Program-made: the position numbers and the translations under genes | Shown: piece after piece, positions 52,970-61,897 of the stretch | How positions within the stretch are numbered: position 1 is the first letter of the stretch | How the letters are laid out: every line of letters starts with the position of its first letter | Assembly: GCA_030625685.1 (NCBI GenBank) | Contig: DAOUQJ010000005.1 | Span: 62,001-126,000, forward strand | Direction: 5' to 3' | Source: Oscillospiraceae bacterium | Lineage (GTDB): Bacteria; Bacillota; Clostridia; Oscillospirales; Oscillospiraceae | Length of the DNA: 64,000 nucleotides | The notes under the pieces: generated by a model | Seen by the model: the letters and a program-made list of their open reading frames with translations, nothing else | Databases searched by the model: none | What the model was told of the DNA's origin: nothing

Positions 52970-54520
52970 TTATAAACCTGCACGACCCATGCGATTAATG
53001 ACAACGTCTATGAGCTCATCCAACACTGTCATTAAGCGAGAAGCCGCCTCATAAGATTTTTGATATTTCAACATATCAGCTGTTTCCTCATCTTGCGAAA
53101 CACCTGACACCGCATCTCTTTGATCCAAAAAATCATCAGCAATCTTACTATAAGCATCTTGACGTCCCTCATGGAAACTCAAGTCCGAACCTAATTTTCC
53201 AAGAAAATTCACCTCAAAATCTGCAAATGTCCCTGAGTAGGTCTCACCATGTGAAGTAAATGAATTGACGCCATCTGTCAATTGTACAGCTATATACTGA
53301 GCAAAATCTTCTACATTTTCATTTTTATTGTAAATAAAGTAGGATCCACCCTCTGTAGCCCATTCATCACTAATAGTAATATTGTTTGCAGTAATAACTT
53401 GAAATGGACTTGTTCCACTTTCCGTTTCAGCACCTAGCAAGGTTTTATACACAATATTTCCATAAGCATCTACTTTGTTCTCACCTGTAGACTCATCATA
53501 TTCAGGTACAGCATGATTCACCATGTCAGCTAATGCACTTGCAAACATATCAATTTGATCTCGATAATATGGTATCCCTTGATATGGTTCTTCCGCATTG
53601 CTTTGCACGTTTGTCCCACGACCGTTGATAAATTGTAAATCAGCCAATAGTCGACCACTGTCCAAAGTAACATTTTGCTGCGTTTTCATCCATCGAATAT
53701 CAACTGTTTTATCATCGTGTACTGAAAAATGCATCATATCTTGCTCTGAACCATTGACCACAGAATGACCACCCATTTGTACGTTCACCATTCCATTAGC
53801 CATTTCCTGAATGTCAATATTTCCGTAACTACTCAATTCATCTAACAATAAATTGCGTTCATCCAATAATTCATTGGGTTGGTAATGCTCATTATTTGGA
53901 TCAGCAACTACTGTAGCGTCTTCACTGATGATATGATTCAAGTGTGCTATTTGTGCCGTAATCTCATTCACACGATTTACACTGATATTCATATCATTTG
54001 TAAATTGTTCTGTCACTTGATCTAAATTGCTATCTAACTGATGAAGCACTTGTGTTGTGTTTTTAAACGCAAGCATAACCAGATTTGCTTCTGTTTCTGA
54101 ACTGGGTGCTTGTACAAAGTCATTTAAACTTTCATACATCTGAGTAATTGCCCCAAACAAGCCAGATTCATCTGTAATATCTTGTCCATCACCCAAAGCA
54201 CTTTGGAGACTGTTTAATATATTTGTAGCTTCATTGTGATAACTCGCTTTAGAAAACTCATCTCGAAAACACTTATCCAAAAAATCATCACGAACTTGTG
54301 ATACACCCATCGCTTCGACACCTTGTCCTGCCAAACCGATTCTATTATTTGCTACACGAGAGGTATAGGACATAGCACCAGCTGGAGTGCGGTCTACTCG
54401 TTGTCTGCTGTAACCTGCGGTATCAACATTTGTCAGGTTATTTCCCATTACATCTATTGCTTTTTGATTCGCAAAAATCGAACTTTTTGCCATCTCAAAC
54501 CCCATAAAGGTTGGTCTCAC
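52970..54520 (-). CDS. flgK: FlgK, hook-filament junction protein
   Basis: 516 residues from GTG 54520 behind AAGGAGGGG. N-terminal axial motif: FEMAKSSIFANQKAIDVMGNNLTNVDTAGYSRQRVDRTPAG. C-terminal: GVSQDEETADMLKYQKSYEAASRLMTVLDELIDVVINRMGRAGL. It is the first junction protein between hook and filament. Its chaperone FlgN is encoded directly upstream. Confidence 0.96.
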   Translation of the reverse strand: MRPTFMGFEMAKSSIFANQKAIDVMGNNLTNVDTAGYSRQRVDRTPAGAMSYTSRVANNRIGLAGQGVEAMGVSQVRDDFLDKCFRDEFSKASYHNEATNILNSLQSALGDGQDITDESGLFGAITQMYESLNDFVQAPSSETEANLVMLAFKNTTQVLHQLDSNLDQVTEQFTNDMNISVNRVNEITAQIAHLNHIISEDATVVADPNNEHYQPNELLDERNLLLDELSSYGNIDIQEMANGMVNVQMGGHSVVNGSEQDMMHFSVHDDKTVDIRWMKTQQNVTLDSGRLLADLQFINGRGTNVQSNAEEPYQGIPYYRDQIDMFASALADMVNHAVPEYDESTGENKVDAYGNIVYKTLLGAETESGTSPFQVITANNITISDEWATEGGSYFIYNKNENVEDFAQYIAVQLTDGVNSFTSHGETYSGTFADFEVNFLGKLGSDLSFHEGRQDAYSKIADDFLDQRDAVSGVSQDEETADMLKYQKSYEAASRLMTVLDELIDVVINRMGRAGL

Positions 54521-54531
54521 GTTACCCCTCC

Positions 54532-55008
54532 TTACAATTTCTTTTGAAAAGCAGAATGTCCTCTTTCAGCTGTTTTTCCACTAAAGGTATTCCCATACAC
54601 TCCACTTTTTGTTTTCACTGTTTGAGAAACTTCCCCTCCGAGAAGCCCCAATTCTGTTTTGGCAATTTTCTGTGATAATTGATTTAATTCCTTAATATCC
54701 ATTGCCACTTTTCGCATCTCTTGGAGTTTCTCTTGAAAACGGCCTTTATATTCGACTGGAACATAGTTGAGAAGCTCTTCACCTGTAAATTTCTCTAACT
54801 GTAAAGTCTGCAACGTTTCAAAGCGCGACCGCTCTAAAGACTCCAGTTTCATAATCATAGCTTGCAGTTTCTGCAAGACAGCTTCCATATTTTTTTCATT
54901 GTATTCTAACAAGGCTAATCGTTTTTCTCTCTCTGTCTCGCGAATTAGTTGCATATGTTCGCAGGTTTGATCAGTTAAATCTATAAAAGATGCCCATACA
55001 TCATTCAT
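54532..55008 (-). CDS. flgN: FlgN, chaperone for FlgK/FlgL
   Basis: 158 residues from ATG 55008, seven bases after GAGGAG. It is helical and charged (TDQTCEHMQLIRETEREKRLALLEYNEKNMEAVLQKLQAMIMKLESLERSRFETLQ), fitting FlgN. The gene lies between flgM and flgK as usual. The C-terminal part is polar and possibly disordered (TKSGVYGNTFSGKTAERGHSAFQKK). Confidence 0.87.
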   Translation of the reverse strand: MNDVWASFIDLTDQTCEHMQLIRETEREKRLALLEYNEKNMEAVLQKLQAMIMKLESLERSRFETLQTLQLEKFTGEELLNYVPVEYKGRFQEKLQEMRKVAMDIKELNQLSQKIAKTELGLLGGEVSQTVKTKSGVYGNTFSGKTAERGHSAFQKKL

Positions 55009-55035
55009 GTGCATACTCCTCAACTATAATTACTA

Positions 55036-55353
55036 TTAAAATTTACCTGTCACTCTCTCCATCATAGCGATAGCAACATCTTTTCCTGTCACTGGACATT
55101 GATCTCCTTGATACTTACTTTTAAGCGCTTCCAATCGTTGAGAGGAAATATTATCTTCCCACTTACTTGCATATTCTTTGCACTTAGCCTCAACACCCAC
55201 TTGCAAAGAAGCGTGACTACTTATCTGAATAGAATCACAACTTTGGAAACGAGTAGTGTTATTCCCAGTTAACCCTTCTCTTGTTGCATTCTTAGGTGCT
55301 TGAAAGGATGCTGCCTGCACTTGATTGGCGGAATGAATTCCTGAAATTTTCAT
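55036..55353 (-). CDS. flgM: FlgM, anti-sigma-28 factor
   Basis: 105 residues from ATG 55353 behind GAGGTG; a longer frame to 55401 is rejected. The C-terminal signature is RLEALKSKYQGDQCPVTGKDVAIAMMERV, where FlgM helices grip sigma-28. The N-terminus is polar and unfolded-looking. When the hook is finished FlgM leaves the cell through the export gate and sigma-28 is freed. It heads the flgM-flgN-flgK-flgL group. Confidence 0.9.
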   Translation of the reverse strand: MKISGIHSANQVQAASFQAPKNATREGLTGNNTTRFQSCDSIQISSHASLQVGVEAKCKEYASKWEDNISSQRLEALKSKYQGDQCPVTGKDVAIAMMERVTGKF

Positions 55354-55594
55354 AATATGCACCTCAATTCTGATATTCTGATTATTCAATACCTTCAGCA
55401 AAAGCTTTTTTCCTTATTATTTTTATTCAACTAGTCTATAAAAATGAAAGAGGTTTCGAAAAATTATTTCTCATATTATGCAATAATTCTAGATTTTTAT
55501 TTAACTTCACCAATTCGCATTCTTTTTTGCATAAGTTTATTATGTTAAAATTTTGTGGTATCTTTTCATAAATCAATTTTCAAGTCTTCCAACA
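55354..55594. other. A/T-rich upstream region of flgM
   Basis: About 240 bp without a gene. It should contain the flgM promoter. No convincing sigma-28 or sigma-A pair was found. Confidence 0.4.
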
Positions 55595-55629
55595 AAAAAG
55601 TCTGCACCCTAAATGAGTGCAGACTTTTT
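55595..55629. terminator. Bidirectional intrinsic terminator
   Basis: AAAAAGTCTGCAC (55595-55607) mirrors GTGCAGACTTTTT (55617-55629), loop of nine bases, with A- and T-runs on both sides. It ends the decayed gene beyond it and insulates flgM. Confidence 0.85.
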
Positions 55630-55678
55630 AATATCAAAATTACGTTTCAATTTCTTTTGTGTATTACTCAGCGTTTTC

Positions 55679-56390
55679 TCAATCACCGAAGATAAGGTTA
55701 ATACCTGTTTCTTGAAACATAATTTCACTTGGCGGTGTGAACACAGCATTAACATTACTAATTTCATCAATAATTTCAGTTACTACAAAACTGAAGAGCA
55801 CTGCATCATTAATTGTTAATTCATATTTGAGTGGTGTAGCAAATTTTTCTGAATACCACATTTTTTCTAGTCCTTCACGCATTTCCTCATCAAAATGCTT
55901 CCATTCAATACAAATCACTTCTTGACCATTTAAATCACCTTTTTTTTCCGTTATATACCTGCAGGAGGATTTTCAATTACTGCCATCATATCAGAAAAAT
56001 TCATTACACCCATATCAGCTGGAGACACTACGTCTGCATTGCTCATTTTACTACCAATTGTTTCACCTTCAACCTATTGGTACATCGCGTCTTGGTCTAG
56101 AAGGTATATTACTATGCTATTTGACAACCCTTCCATTTAAGTTTCTATTCTTGATTTAACTCCATCATAATACATTGTCATAGTGGTTGTCATATTTGAT
56201 GCTGTTACCTCACAAGTTACCTTTAATTGTTCTAGTCTTTCTTTTCCTATTGTCTGAATTAAATCAGCGTCTTCCAACAGACTTTCAGTGTAATAATTTG
56301 ATTCTAGACGTTCAACTCATTATTCATGCATTCTTTAAATGGTTTGTTAGTAATTCTAATTGCAATTTTCTTATCATCTCATTGCATTAT
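55679..56390 (-). pseudogene. Decayed LolA/MucB-fold lipoprotein-like gene
   Basis: Reading leftwards on the minus strand gives one continuous protein sense interrupted by stops and frame changes. Pieces include VERLESNYYTESLLEDADLI near 56320, VTCEVTASNMTTTMTMYYDG, stop, MEGLSNSIVIYLLDQDAMYQ, stop, then MSNADVVSPADMGVMNFSDM. A frame change near 55950 leads to the intact end (55918-55679): EMREGLEKMWYSEKFATPLK ... NAVFTPPSEIMFQETGINLI. The pattern WYSE..atPLKYE and FTPPSE is typical of LolA-like or DUF4412-like secreted proteins. At least three disabling changes are visible. No signal peptide remains. Confidence 0.7.
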
Positions 56391-56585
56391 TAAATTTAAT
56401 TCTATATAATATCAAGTAATGACTTTCTTCTACAAAGCAATTAGTTTCAATCTCAGTCAAAACATCCGTACATTATTTTGTTCTTTTTTATATTGCAACA
56501 CAGACATAAATGTACTGATATCTAGTTCGATAAACGCTGCTAGATGCTCAAATTGCAAATACATATCATACAAAGGAGTCACACC
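56391..56585. other. Short gene-free stretch before the nitroreductase
   Basis: About 195 bp, A/T-rich, possibly including remains of the decayed gene. No promoter could be called with confidence. Confidence 0.4.
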
Positions 56586-57134
56586 ATGAAAATAGATACA
56601 TGCATCAAAGAAAGAAGAAGTGTACGCAAATTTTTAGATAATCCAGTACCTCATGAGGTTTATGAAAAAATCGTTGACCTTGCTCGATTTTCACCTTCAT
56701 GGAAAAATTCACAAACTGTGCGATACAGAATTGTGGAAAACAAAGAACATAAAAGTAGAATTGCTGAGACTTCTGTACTTGGAAATCCATTCAATGAAAA
56801 AACCATCAATCGCGCCTCTGCACTGGTTATTCTAACCGTCGTAGAGAATATCAGCGGATATGAAACAGATGGCACTTTTTCTACTCCAAAAGAAGACCGC
56901 TGGGAAGTATTTGACGCAGGCATCGCAGCACAAACTTTTTGTTTGGCTGCGCACGCACATGATGTCGGAACTGTCATTATTGGTGTCTTTGATGAACACG
57001 AAATCAAAAAAATATATGATGTTCCAGCGGGCGAAAAAATAATTGCTCTTATTGCTGCAGGTTATCCTCAAGAAACAGGCAAGGTAGCCCCTCCAAGAAA
57101 AGAAGTAGAAGAAATTCTTTCTTTTGATGAATAA
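56586..57134 (+). CDS. Nitroreductase-family flavoprotein
   Basis: 182 residues from ATG 56586, seven bases after AAAGGAG. The FMN-binding start is CIKERRSVRKFLDNPVPHEVYEKIVDLARFSPSWKNSQTVRY (Arg9-Arg10-Ser11-Arg13), with ASALVILTVVEN in the middle and VGTVIIGVFDEHEIKKIYDVPAGEKIIALIAAGYPQETG at the end. Such enzymes use FMN and NAD(P)H to reduce nitro compounds, quinones or other acceptors; the substrate is unknown. A single-gene unit with a terminator behind it. Confidence 0.88.
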   Translation: MKIDTCIKERRSVRKFLDNPVPHEVYEKIVDLARFSPSWKNSQTVRYRIVENKEHKSRIAETSVLGNPFNEKTINRASALVILTVVENISGYETDGTFSTPKEDRWEVFDAGIAAQTFCLAAHAHDVGTVIIGVFDEHEIKKIYDVPAGEKIIALIAAGYPQETGKVAPPRKEVEEILSFDE

Positions 57135-57151
57135 TTTTATATTAAATTATT

Positions 57152-57188
57152 GGCATCAGTGCTTATTGCTGATGCCATCTTCTTTTTT
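57152..57188 (+). terminator. Intrinsic terminator of the nitroreductase gene
   Basis: GGCATCAG (57152-57159) pairs with CTGATGCC (57169-57176), followed by a T-rich run to 57188. Confidence 0.85.
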
Positions 57189-57356
57189 CACTACTTCACT
57201 TCAAAAAAATATAAACTAATCACATACTTGCACAAATCACCGCTTCTCTCTTTTTATATTTGATACTTTAATAATCAATCTATTAACTTCGTACAATATT
57301 TCATATCTTTATTCAAGGGAATATAGATTGCTTTTTAAAAGACAAAAATATTATCG

Positions 57357-57385
57357 TTGACATCCTATACTTTATCTGATATTAT
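57357..57385 (+). promoter_or_regulatory. Sigma-A promoter, distal, upstream of sodA
   Basis: TTGACA (57357-57362), 17 bases, TATTAT (57380-57385). A transcript from here would have a leader of about 195 bases. Confidence 0.55.
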
Positions 57386-57532
57386 ATGGATAGTTAGTTG
57401 CAGCTAACTCCTTTCAAATTTTCTTACATTTCTACTTTCTATCGCTCATCGCTAGTAAGCAATGGGCGATATATCTTTACATAAATATGAATGATATAAC
57501 ATATCATATAGACTATCCATTCCCATTTATTC

Positions 57533-57561
57533 TTGTTCGAATCTGAAAATTGTGGTAATAT
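57533..57561 (+). promoter_or_regulatory. Sigma-A promoter, proximal, upstream of sodA
   Basis: TTGTTC (57533-57538), 17 bases, TAATAT (57556-57561). It would give a short leader before the ATGGAGG ribosome site. Confidence 0.45.
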
Positions 57562-57587
57562 AAATAAAAAAATGGAGGTCTTCTTAT

Positions 57588-58232
57588 ATGAGTTATCCTT
57601 ACGAACTAAAACCATTGTCTTATGCTTATGATGCTTTAGAACCGTTCATCAGTAAAACAACAATGGAGCTTCATCACGATAAGCACTTAAATACCTATGT
57701 GACAAACCTAAACTTCGCCCTTCAAGATGATGAATCTTTACAATCCAAAAATTTAGAAGACATTTTATCAGATCTTGAAAACATTTCCTCTCCAAATGCA
57801 GTTGCAATCCGCAACAATGGTGGTGGTGTTTTTAATCATAATCACTATTTTGAGGCACTAGCACCTCAAAACTCCACCAAACCTTCAGAATTTATCTTGC
57901 AAGCTCTTACCGCATCATTTGGTTCATATGATGCTTTTGTTGAAACCTTTACAAAAGCTGCACTCGGTCAATTTGGTTCAGGCTGGGCTTGGCTCGTCGG
58001 CAATTCAGCCGGAAAATTAAGTGTGGTTTCTACTCCAAACCAAGATACCCCATTAAAAGACAACCTAACTCCTATTCTCAATATTGATGTTTGGGAACAT
58101 GCATACTATGTAGACTATCAAAACCGTAGACCTGATTATGTCACCAATTATTTCAATATAATCAATTGGAATATTGTTGAGCAAAGACTACGAGATTACT
58201 ACGCAAAACTCACTTGTCTTTTCTGTAATTAA
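57588..58232 (+). CDS. sodA: Superoxide dismutase, Fe/Mn family
   Basis: 214 residues. Metal ligands are His29 (TMELHHDKHLNTYV), the His of FNHNHYFEAL, and the Asp and second His of LNIDVWEHAYYVDYQNRRPDYV. It converts superoxide to oxygen and peroxide in the cytoplasm. Fe versus Mn use cannot be told with certainty. The Zn/Mn-type transporter and DtxR/MntR-type regulator a few kb away make metal supply a local theme. Confidence 0.95.
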   Translation: MSYPYELKPLSYAYDALEPFISKTTMELHHDKHLNTYVTNLNFALQDDESLQSKNLEDILSDLENISSPNAVAIRNNGGGVFNHNHYFEALAPQNSTKPSEFILQALTASFGSYDAFVETFTKAALGQFGSGWAWLVGNSAGKLSVVSTPNQDTPLKDNLTPILNIDVWEHAYYVDYQNRRPDYVTNYFNIINWNIVEQRLRDYYAKLTCLFCN

Positions 58233-58253
58233 TTTTATTATTGTTTCCAAAAC

Positions 58254-58292
58254 AACGGACAACCAATTTCAATGGTTGTCCGTTACTTTTTT
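58254..58292 (+). terminator. Intrinsic terminator of sodA
   Basis: A perfect 12-bp stem, AACGGACAACCA (58254-58265) with TGGTTGTCCGTT (58273-58284), then a T-run. Confidence 0.9.
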
Positions 58293-58358
58293 CTTCTCCA
58301 AAAGAATACATATGTCCATTGCTTCTAGAAATACTATTTTTATGGGAGGAACTATTAA

Positions 58359-58547
58359 ATGAAACAGTATAACAAACAAAATATGAAATCAAAATCCAAT
58401 GAACAACAAATGAATTCCGAACACAAGCATGCATCCAGCACATTGAATAATACTACTGAAGTATCTTTATATGGAAAATTAGAAGAACCAATCATGAGTA
58501 CTGCAGAGATACTCGACTTTTGTTCCGGTTCTGATTCGACTGTGTAG
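58359..58547 (+). CDS. Small polar protein, unknown function
   Basis: 62 residues, ATG after GGGAGGAAC. It is rich in Asn, Gln, Lys and Ser in the first half, with LYGKLEEPIMSTAEILDFCSGSDS at the end. No family is recognised. The good ribosome site and the terminator hairpin just behind it (58571-58611) argue for a real, separately transcribed gene. Confidence 0.5.
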   Translation: MKQYNKQNMKSKSNEQQMNSEHKHASSTLNNTTEVSLYGKLEEPIMSTAEILDFCSGSDSTV

Positions 58548-58570
58548 CATCAAATCACTGATTGTACACT

Positions 58571-58611
58571 AAATGACCTATATGGGAGGTTTCCTCTCAT
58601 ATAGGTCATTT
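58571..58611 (+). terminator. Strong hairpin after the small gene
   Basis: AAATGACCTATATGGGAGG (58571-58589) and CCTCTCATATAGGTCATTT (58593-58611) form a 19-position stem with one mismatched or G-T step. The loop is only three bases. Confidence 0.8.
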
Positions 58612-58724
58612 ACTATGTCCGGTTTCATTTTACATCTATTTTTAATAAATCTTGTAACTTTCTCGCCAATATTGCGCATCTATAATTTAAAAACATATAC
58701 TGAATAAAGGTGGGGGTGCTATTT

Positions 58725-58919
58725 TTGGATTATTGTAATTTGCCAGTGGCAGTAAGTGCTGCAGCTTGTTTCATTGCAAAAGAAGTGCAAAACAACGCAG
58801 ATTTATTGCTGGTTGCTCGAGTGTTACGTCAACTTGCGTATACATTAGAAACCATCGCAGCACAAAGAGAGATTTGTGAAAGAAAACAAGAAGAAGTAAA
58901 AAATGAATCACCGAAGTAA
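58725..58919 (+). CDS. Small Cys-containing helical protein, resembles DUF6774
   Basis: 64 residues from TTG 58725, eight bases after AGGTGGGGG; a GTG at 58710 overlaps that site. The sequence MDYCNLPVAVSAAACFIAKEVQNNADLLLVARVLRQLAYTLETIAAQREICERK looks like the short Clostridial family DUF6774, recalled from memory. Its function is unknown. It is probably cytoplasmic and helical. Confidence 0.6.
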   Translation: MDYCNLPVAVSAAACFIAKEVQNNADLLLVARVLRQLAYTLETIAAQREICERKQEEVKNESPK

Positions 58920-59061
58920 TTATTCCAATATAGACTATTCTATAAACAACCAATCATCAACCAAATTAACTGATGCCGTCAAATATTTCTCTTGCAATTC
59001 CCAAAATAACTATATCCCCTCTCTCATTCAAATAAATTCTGTTAATTGAGGAGTTCATTGC

Positions 59062-59703
59062 ATGAAACACAATCCTAAAGCAATCAGCATTGAACAAATG
59101 ATGAGCAAAGCAAATTCTGGAGATCTCATTGCCTTTTCAGGTATTGCTTTCCATTCAAAAATCATCAAATACATAACGCATTCCAACGTTTCACATGTTG
59201 GGCTTGTTGTAGAATCACAAACTGTAGATTCCTCAAAAAATCCAACTTCACAACAAAAAATGTTATTTGAAGCACTATATTCGGGTGCATCTCTGTCTCC
59301 CCTAGAATGTAGACTTACTGAGTCACTTAACAATACAGAAATCCAATCTGTTTGGTGGCTCCGTCTCAAAAAAGCACTTAACTCCAATCAAGTAGATGTA
59401 TTAAACACATTTGTAAATGAAAATAATCACAAAAAGTATGACTATCTTCAAGCCACGCGTTCTGCTTTTGACAAATCATTTCCTCACCCATTGACATATG
59501 CACCCGAAAATTTGGATCAGCTGTTTTGTTCTGAATTGGTAATTGCAGCATATAAATCAATAGGTCTATTCAAAATGATAAATGCTTCAGAATTTACACC
59601 AATTGATGTCTGTGAACTAAATATCTATAAAAAATTATATTATCAATTAAAAGGCAAAGAAGAGAAAATCAAACGCAATCTACATAATAGGCGTTATTTC
59701 TAA
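59062..59703 (+). CDS. YiiX-type permuted papain-like hydrolase
   Basis: 213 residues. The permuted NlpC/P60-like fold shows GDLIAFSG (20-27), the catalytic His45 in ITHSNVSHVGLVV, an acidic Glu70 in LFEA, and the nucleophile Cys156 in LFCSELVIAAYKSIGL. Members act as amidases or peptidases or bind lipids; substrates are mostly unknown. It has no signal peptide, so it is probably cytoplasmic or phage-like in origin. ATG follows GAGGAG. Confidence 0.8.
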   Translation: MKHNPKAISIEQMMSKANSGDLIAFSGIAFHSKIIKYITHSNVSHVGLVVESQTVDSSKNPTSQQKMLFEALYSGASLSPLECRLTESLNNTEIQSVWWLRLKKALNSNQVDVLNTFVNENNHKKYDYLQATRSAFDKSFPHPLTYAPENLDQLFCSELVIAAYKSIGLFKMINASEFTPIDVCELNIYKKLYYQLKGKEEKIKRNLHNRRYF

Positions 59704-59923
59704 ATTGAATTCACCTTGCGGAATCTGATAAATGCGACTTTTCCCTCAGTATATTTAAATGTTTTTCTTGCAAATTTACACGCATTTCTAAGATTAATAA
59801 CCTAGCAGATATTAAGATATAATATATATATTTATTTAGCACTCAAGATAACAAAGTTGATTCGATAAATTTTTAGCACACAATCAACATCTCTAATCAA
59901 AAATAAATATTATTTTAAATTAT

Positions 59924-59965
59924 AAAACCCTAAGAAGAAATCTATACATCACTTCTTAGGGTTTT
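59924..59965. terminator. Intrinsic terminator
   Basis: AAAACCCTAAGAAG (59924-59937) pairs with CTTCTTAGGGTTTT (59952-59965). It lies about 220 bp after the YiiX-type gene. Confidence 0.8.
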
Positions 59966-60101
59966 ATCTTTCATTATCCTTTCTCTTTGAGCAACATTAA
60001 TCATTTTATTTTCTTAATTAATCACCAGCCACCTACACTATATACAAAACTGATATAAACATATTCATTTAAATTTGGGCACAAAATAAAGTGTATTGCC
60101 T

Positions 60102-60129
60102 TTGCTTTAAGTAGAAAATATGGTATAAT
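60102..60129 (+). promoter_or_regulatory. Promoter of the 60160 membrane-protein gene
   Basis: TTGCTT (60102-60107), 16 bases, TATAAT (60124-60129). The ribosome site AAGGAGG follows before the ATG. Confidence 0.55.
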
Positions 60130-60159
60130 TCACATACCATTTCAATTCAAGGAGGCAAT

Positions 60160-60939
60160 ATGAAAAAAATTAATTGGCGCATCTTATTTTCAATTATATT
60201 AATACTATCTTCAGTCTTAATGTATTCAGCACATTATTTTATCTTTAACGATTCACATCACATTTTCATTTACCTTGTAGGTGATTTGGCCTTCATTCCT
60301 CTAGAAGTTCTTTTGGTCAGTTTTGTAATTGATAAAGTAATCGAAGCAAGAGAGCGAACCGTTCGATTAGAAAAATTAAATCTTGTCATTGGACTTTTTT
60401 TCAACGAAGTAGGCACAAAAGTATTGACTTGCCTTGTCAATTGTGATGAGAACATCGCAAAAATTTCTAATAAAATGCATATAAGCAAAGAATGGACCGA
60501 AAGAGAATACAAACTTGCTCTACAAGATGCAAAAAAACACACAGGAAATATCACAGTTCACAACTCCGAGCTAGAAGAAATAAATGCTTTTTTACAATCA
60601 AAAAGAGACTTTATGCTAAAGTTACTAGAAAATCAAAACCTTATGGAACATGAAAGCTTCACTCAACTTTTGTATGCACTGTTCCATTTAGAAGAAGAAC
60701 TTTCTACAAGAGATTTATCGTCTCTTGATTTAGAAGATAGAGAGCATCTAAAAATTGATATGAAACGCATATACGACGTTATTATTATGCAATACCTCTT
60801 ATATATGAAATACTTAAAAAACACTTTTCCATACTTTTATAAAACCGCTTTGGAAGTTAACCCATTTCTCAATAATCATCCTATAAATCAGCAAGAGCCA
60901 AATAAAGAGGAACCACAAAAATCTGAAAATACTAATTGA
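60160..60939 (+). CDS. Two-helix membrane protein with long cytoplasmic helical domain, unknown function
   Basis: 259 residues. Two membrane segments (about 7-27 and 37-60) are followed by a large charged helical domain. The junction YLVGDLAFIPLEVLLVSFVIDKVIEARE-RTVRLEKLNLVIGLFFNEVGT is strikingly well formed and looks conserved; the family is recalled as present in many bacteria but no function is known. ATG lies after AAGGAGG. The gene is alone, with its own promoter and a terminator shared with the transporter operon. Confidence 0.7.
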   Translation: MKKINWRILFSIILILSSVLMYSAHYFIFNDSHHIFIYLVGDLAFIPLEVLLVSFVIDKVIEARERTVRLEKLNLVIGLFFNEVGTKVLTCLVNCDENIAKISNKMHISKEWTEREYKLALQDAKKHTGNITVHNSELEEINAFLQSKRDFMLKLLENQNLMEHESFTQLLYALFHLEEELSTRDLSSLDLEDREHLKIDMKRIYDVIIMQYLLYMKYLKNTFPYFYKTALEVNPFLNNHPINQQEPNKEEPQKSENTN

Positions 60940-61006
60940 CACTAACTCTTTCTTTTGTTGCCACAGATTCAAGCGTATAAACGTAAAATTTTCATAAGGA
61001 CTACAT

Positions 61007-61050
61007 AATAAACTGAACGCCTGTCCATTCGGACAGGCGTTCAGTTTATT
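61007..61050. terminator. Perfect bidirectional terminator between convergent units
   Basis: Arms of 20 bp (61007-61026 and 61031-61050) match perfectly around the loop ATTC. The A/T-rich outer ends supply T-runs in both directions. Confidence 0.95.
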
Positions 61051-61054
61051 ATTA

Positions 61055-61897
61055 TTAACAAGATTGTTTCATAACTTTCTTCACAACATGTTTTGTGCGA
61101 ATAAAATGTATCACATATGTAAACAAATAACAAGCAACTGAAAGCAATACAATTGCAGCCCCTGATGCAATATTAAGTTCATAAGACAAACCTAAACCAA
61201 AAAGACAAAATACAATCCCCAAGATAATTGAATATATTATTCGACGTTTAAAATTTGTAGTGTATATACTAGCTGTTGCCGCGGGTGCAGTCAACAAAGC
61301 AAGCACCAATATAATACCCACAACCCGAATAAGCACAACTACTGTCATAGCTACAAGAATTAATAAAATATATTCTAGAAGTGCTGTAGGCATTCCTAAT
61401 ATATGTGCAAACTCTGAGTCAAATAAGTACGCTTTCCAATTGTTATAAAATACTGTAATAACTAAAGTAACAATCACAGTAAGTCCAAACATCATATAAA
61501 GATCTACCTTTGTCACAGACAAGATATTGCCAAATAAATATGTACTCAAATCTGGGGGATACCCTGGCATTAAAGCAATAAATAATATGCCTAAAGCCAT
61601 CCCAAGCGACCACATTAGCCCAATCATTACATCTGTACGTCCGCTTCCATTTTTATTAATAAATCCAATTCCTAAAGCAGCAGCAATAGAGAATATAAAC
61701 GCCCCTATAATTGGTTCAAAGCCAAATAAGAAACCCATACCTACTCCACCGTATGAGGTATGTGCAATCCCTCCACTCATCATAATGAGTTTTTTTTCTA
61801 CAATAATCACACCAATTACACCACATACGATACTTGAAAGGATTGCGGCAGTTATGGCGTTTTGCATGAATTCGTATTTAAACAACGCTTCAATCAT
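61055..61897 (-). CDS. Metal ABC transporter permease (ZnuB/MntB/TroC family)
   Basis: 280 residues from ATG 61897, nine bases after GGGAGG; the ATG six bases earlier is too near. About eight membrane segments. Family marks are MSGGIAHTSYGGVGMGFLFG near residue 40 and VRVVGIILVLALLTAPAATA near 190. It moves Zn(II) or Mn(II) with the ATPase and binding protein encoded upstream. It overlaps the ATPase gene by 8 bases. Confidence 0.92.
   Translation of the reverse strand: MIEALFKYEFMQNAITAAILSSIVCGVIGVIIVEKKLIMMSGGIAHTSYGGVGMGFLFGFEPIIGAFIFSIAAALGIGFINKNGSGRTDVMIGLMWSLGMALGILFIALMPGYPPDLSTYLFGNILSVTKVDLYMMFGLTVIVTLVITVFYNNWKAYLFDSEFAHILGMPTALLEYILLILVAMTVVVLIRVVGIILVLALLTAPAATASIYTTNFKRRIIYSIILGIVFCLFGLGLSYELNIASGAAIVLLSVACYLFTYVIHFIRTKHVVKKVMKQSC

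Larger units (their letters stand above)
57189..57587. other. Regulatory region before superoxide dismutase
   Basis: About 400 bp without a gene. It contains two promoter-like elements (listed separately). Between them lie two small inverted repeats: AGTTAG-TTG-CAG-CTAACT near 57392, and ATCGCTCAT with ATGGGCGAT around 57440-57473. They could be operator sites or an RNA leader structure if the upstream promoter is used. Confidence 0.5.
59704..60159. other. Gene-free region with a terminator and a promoter
   Basis: About 455 bp. A terminator lies at 59924-59965 and a promoter at 60102-60129. The remainder is A/T-rich and shows nothing recognisable. Confidence 0.5.
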
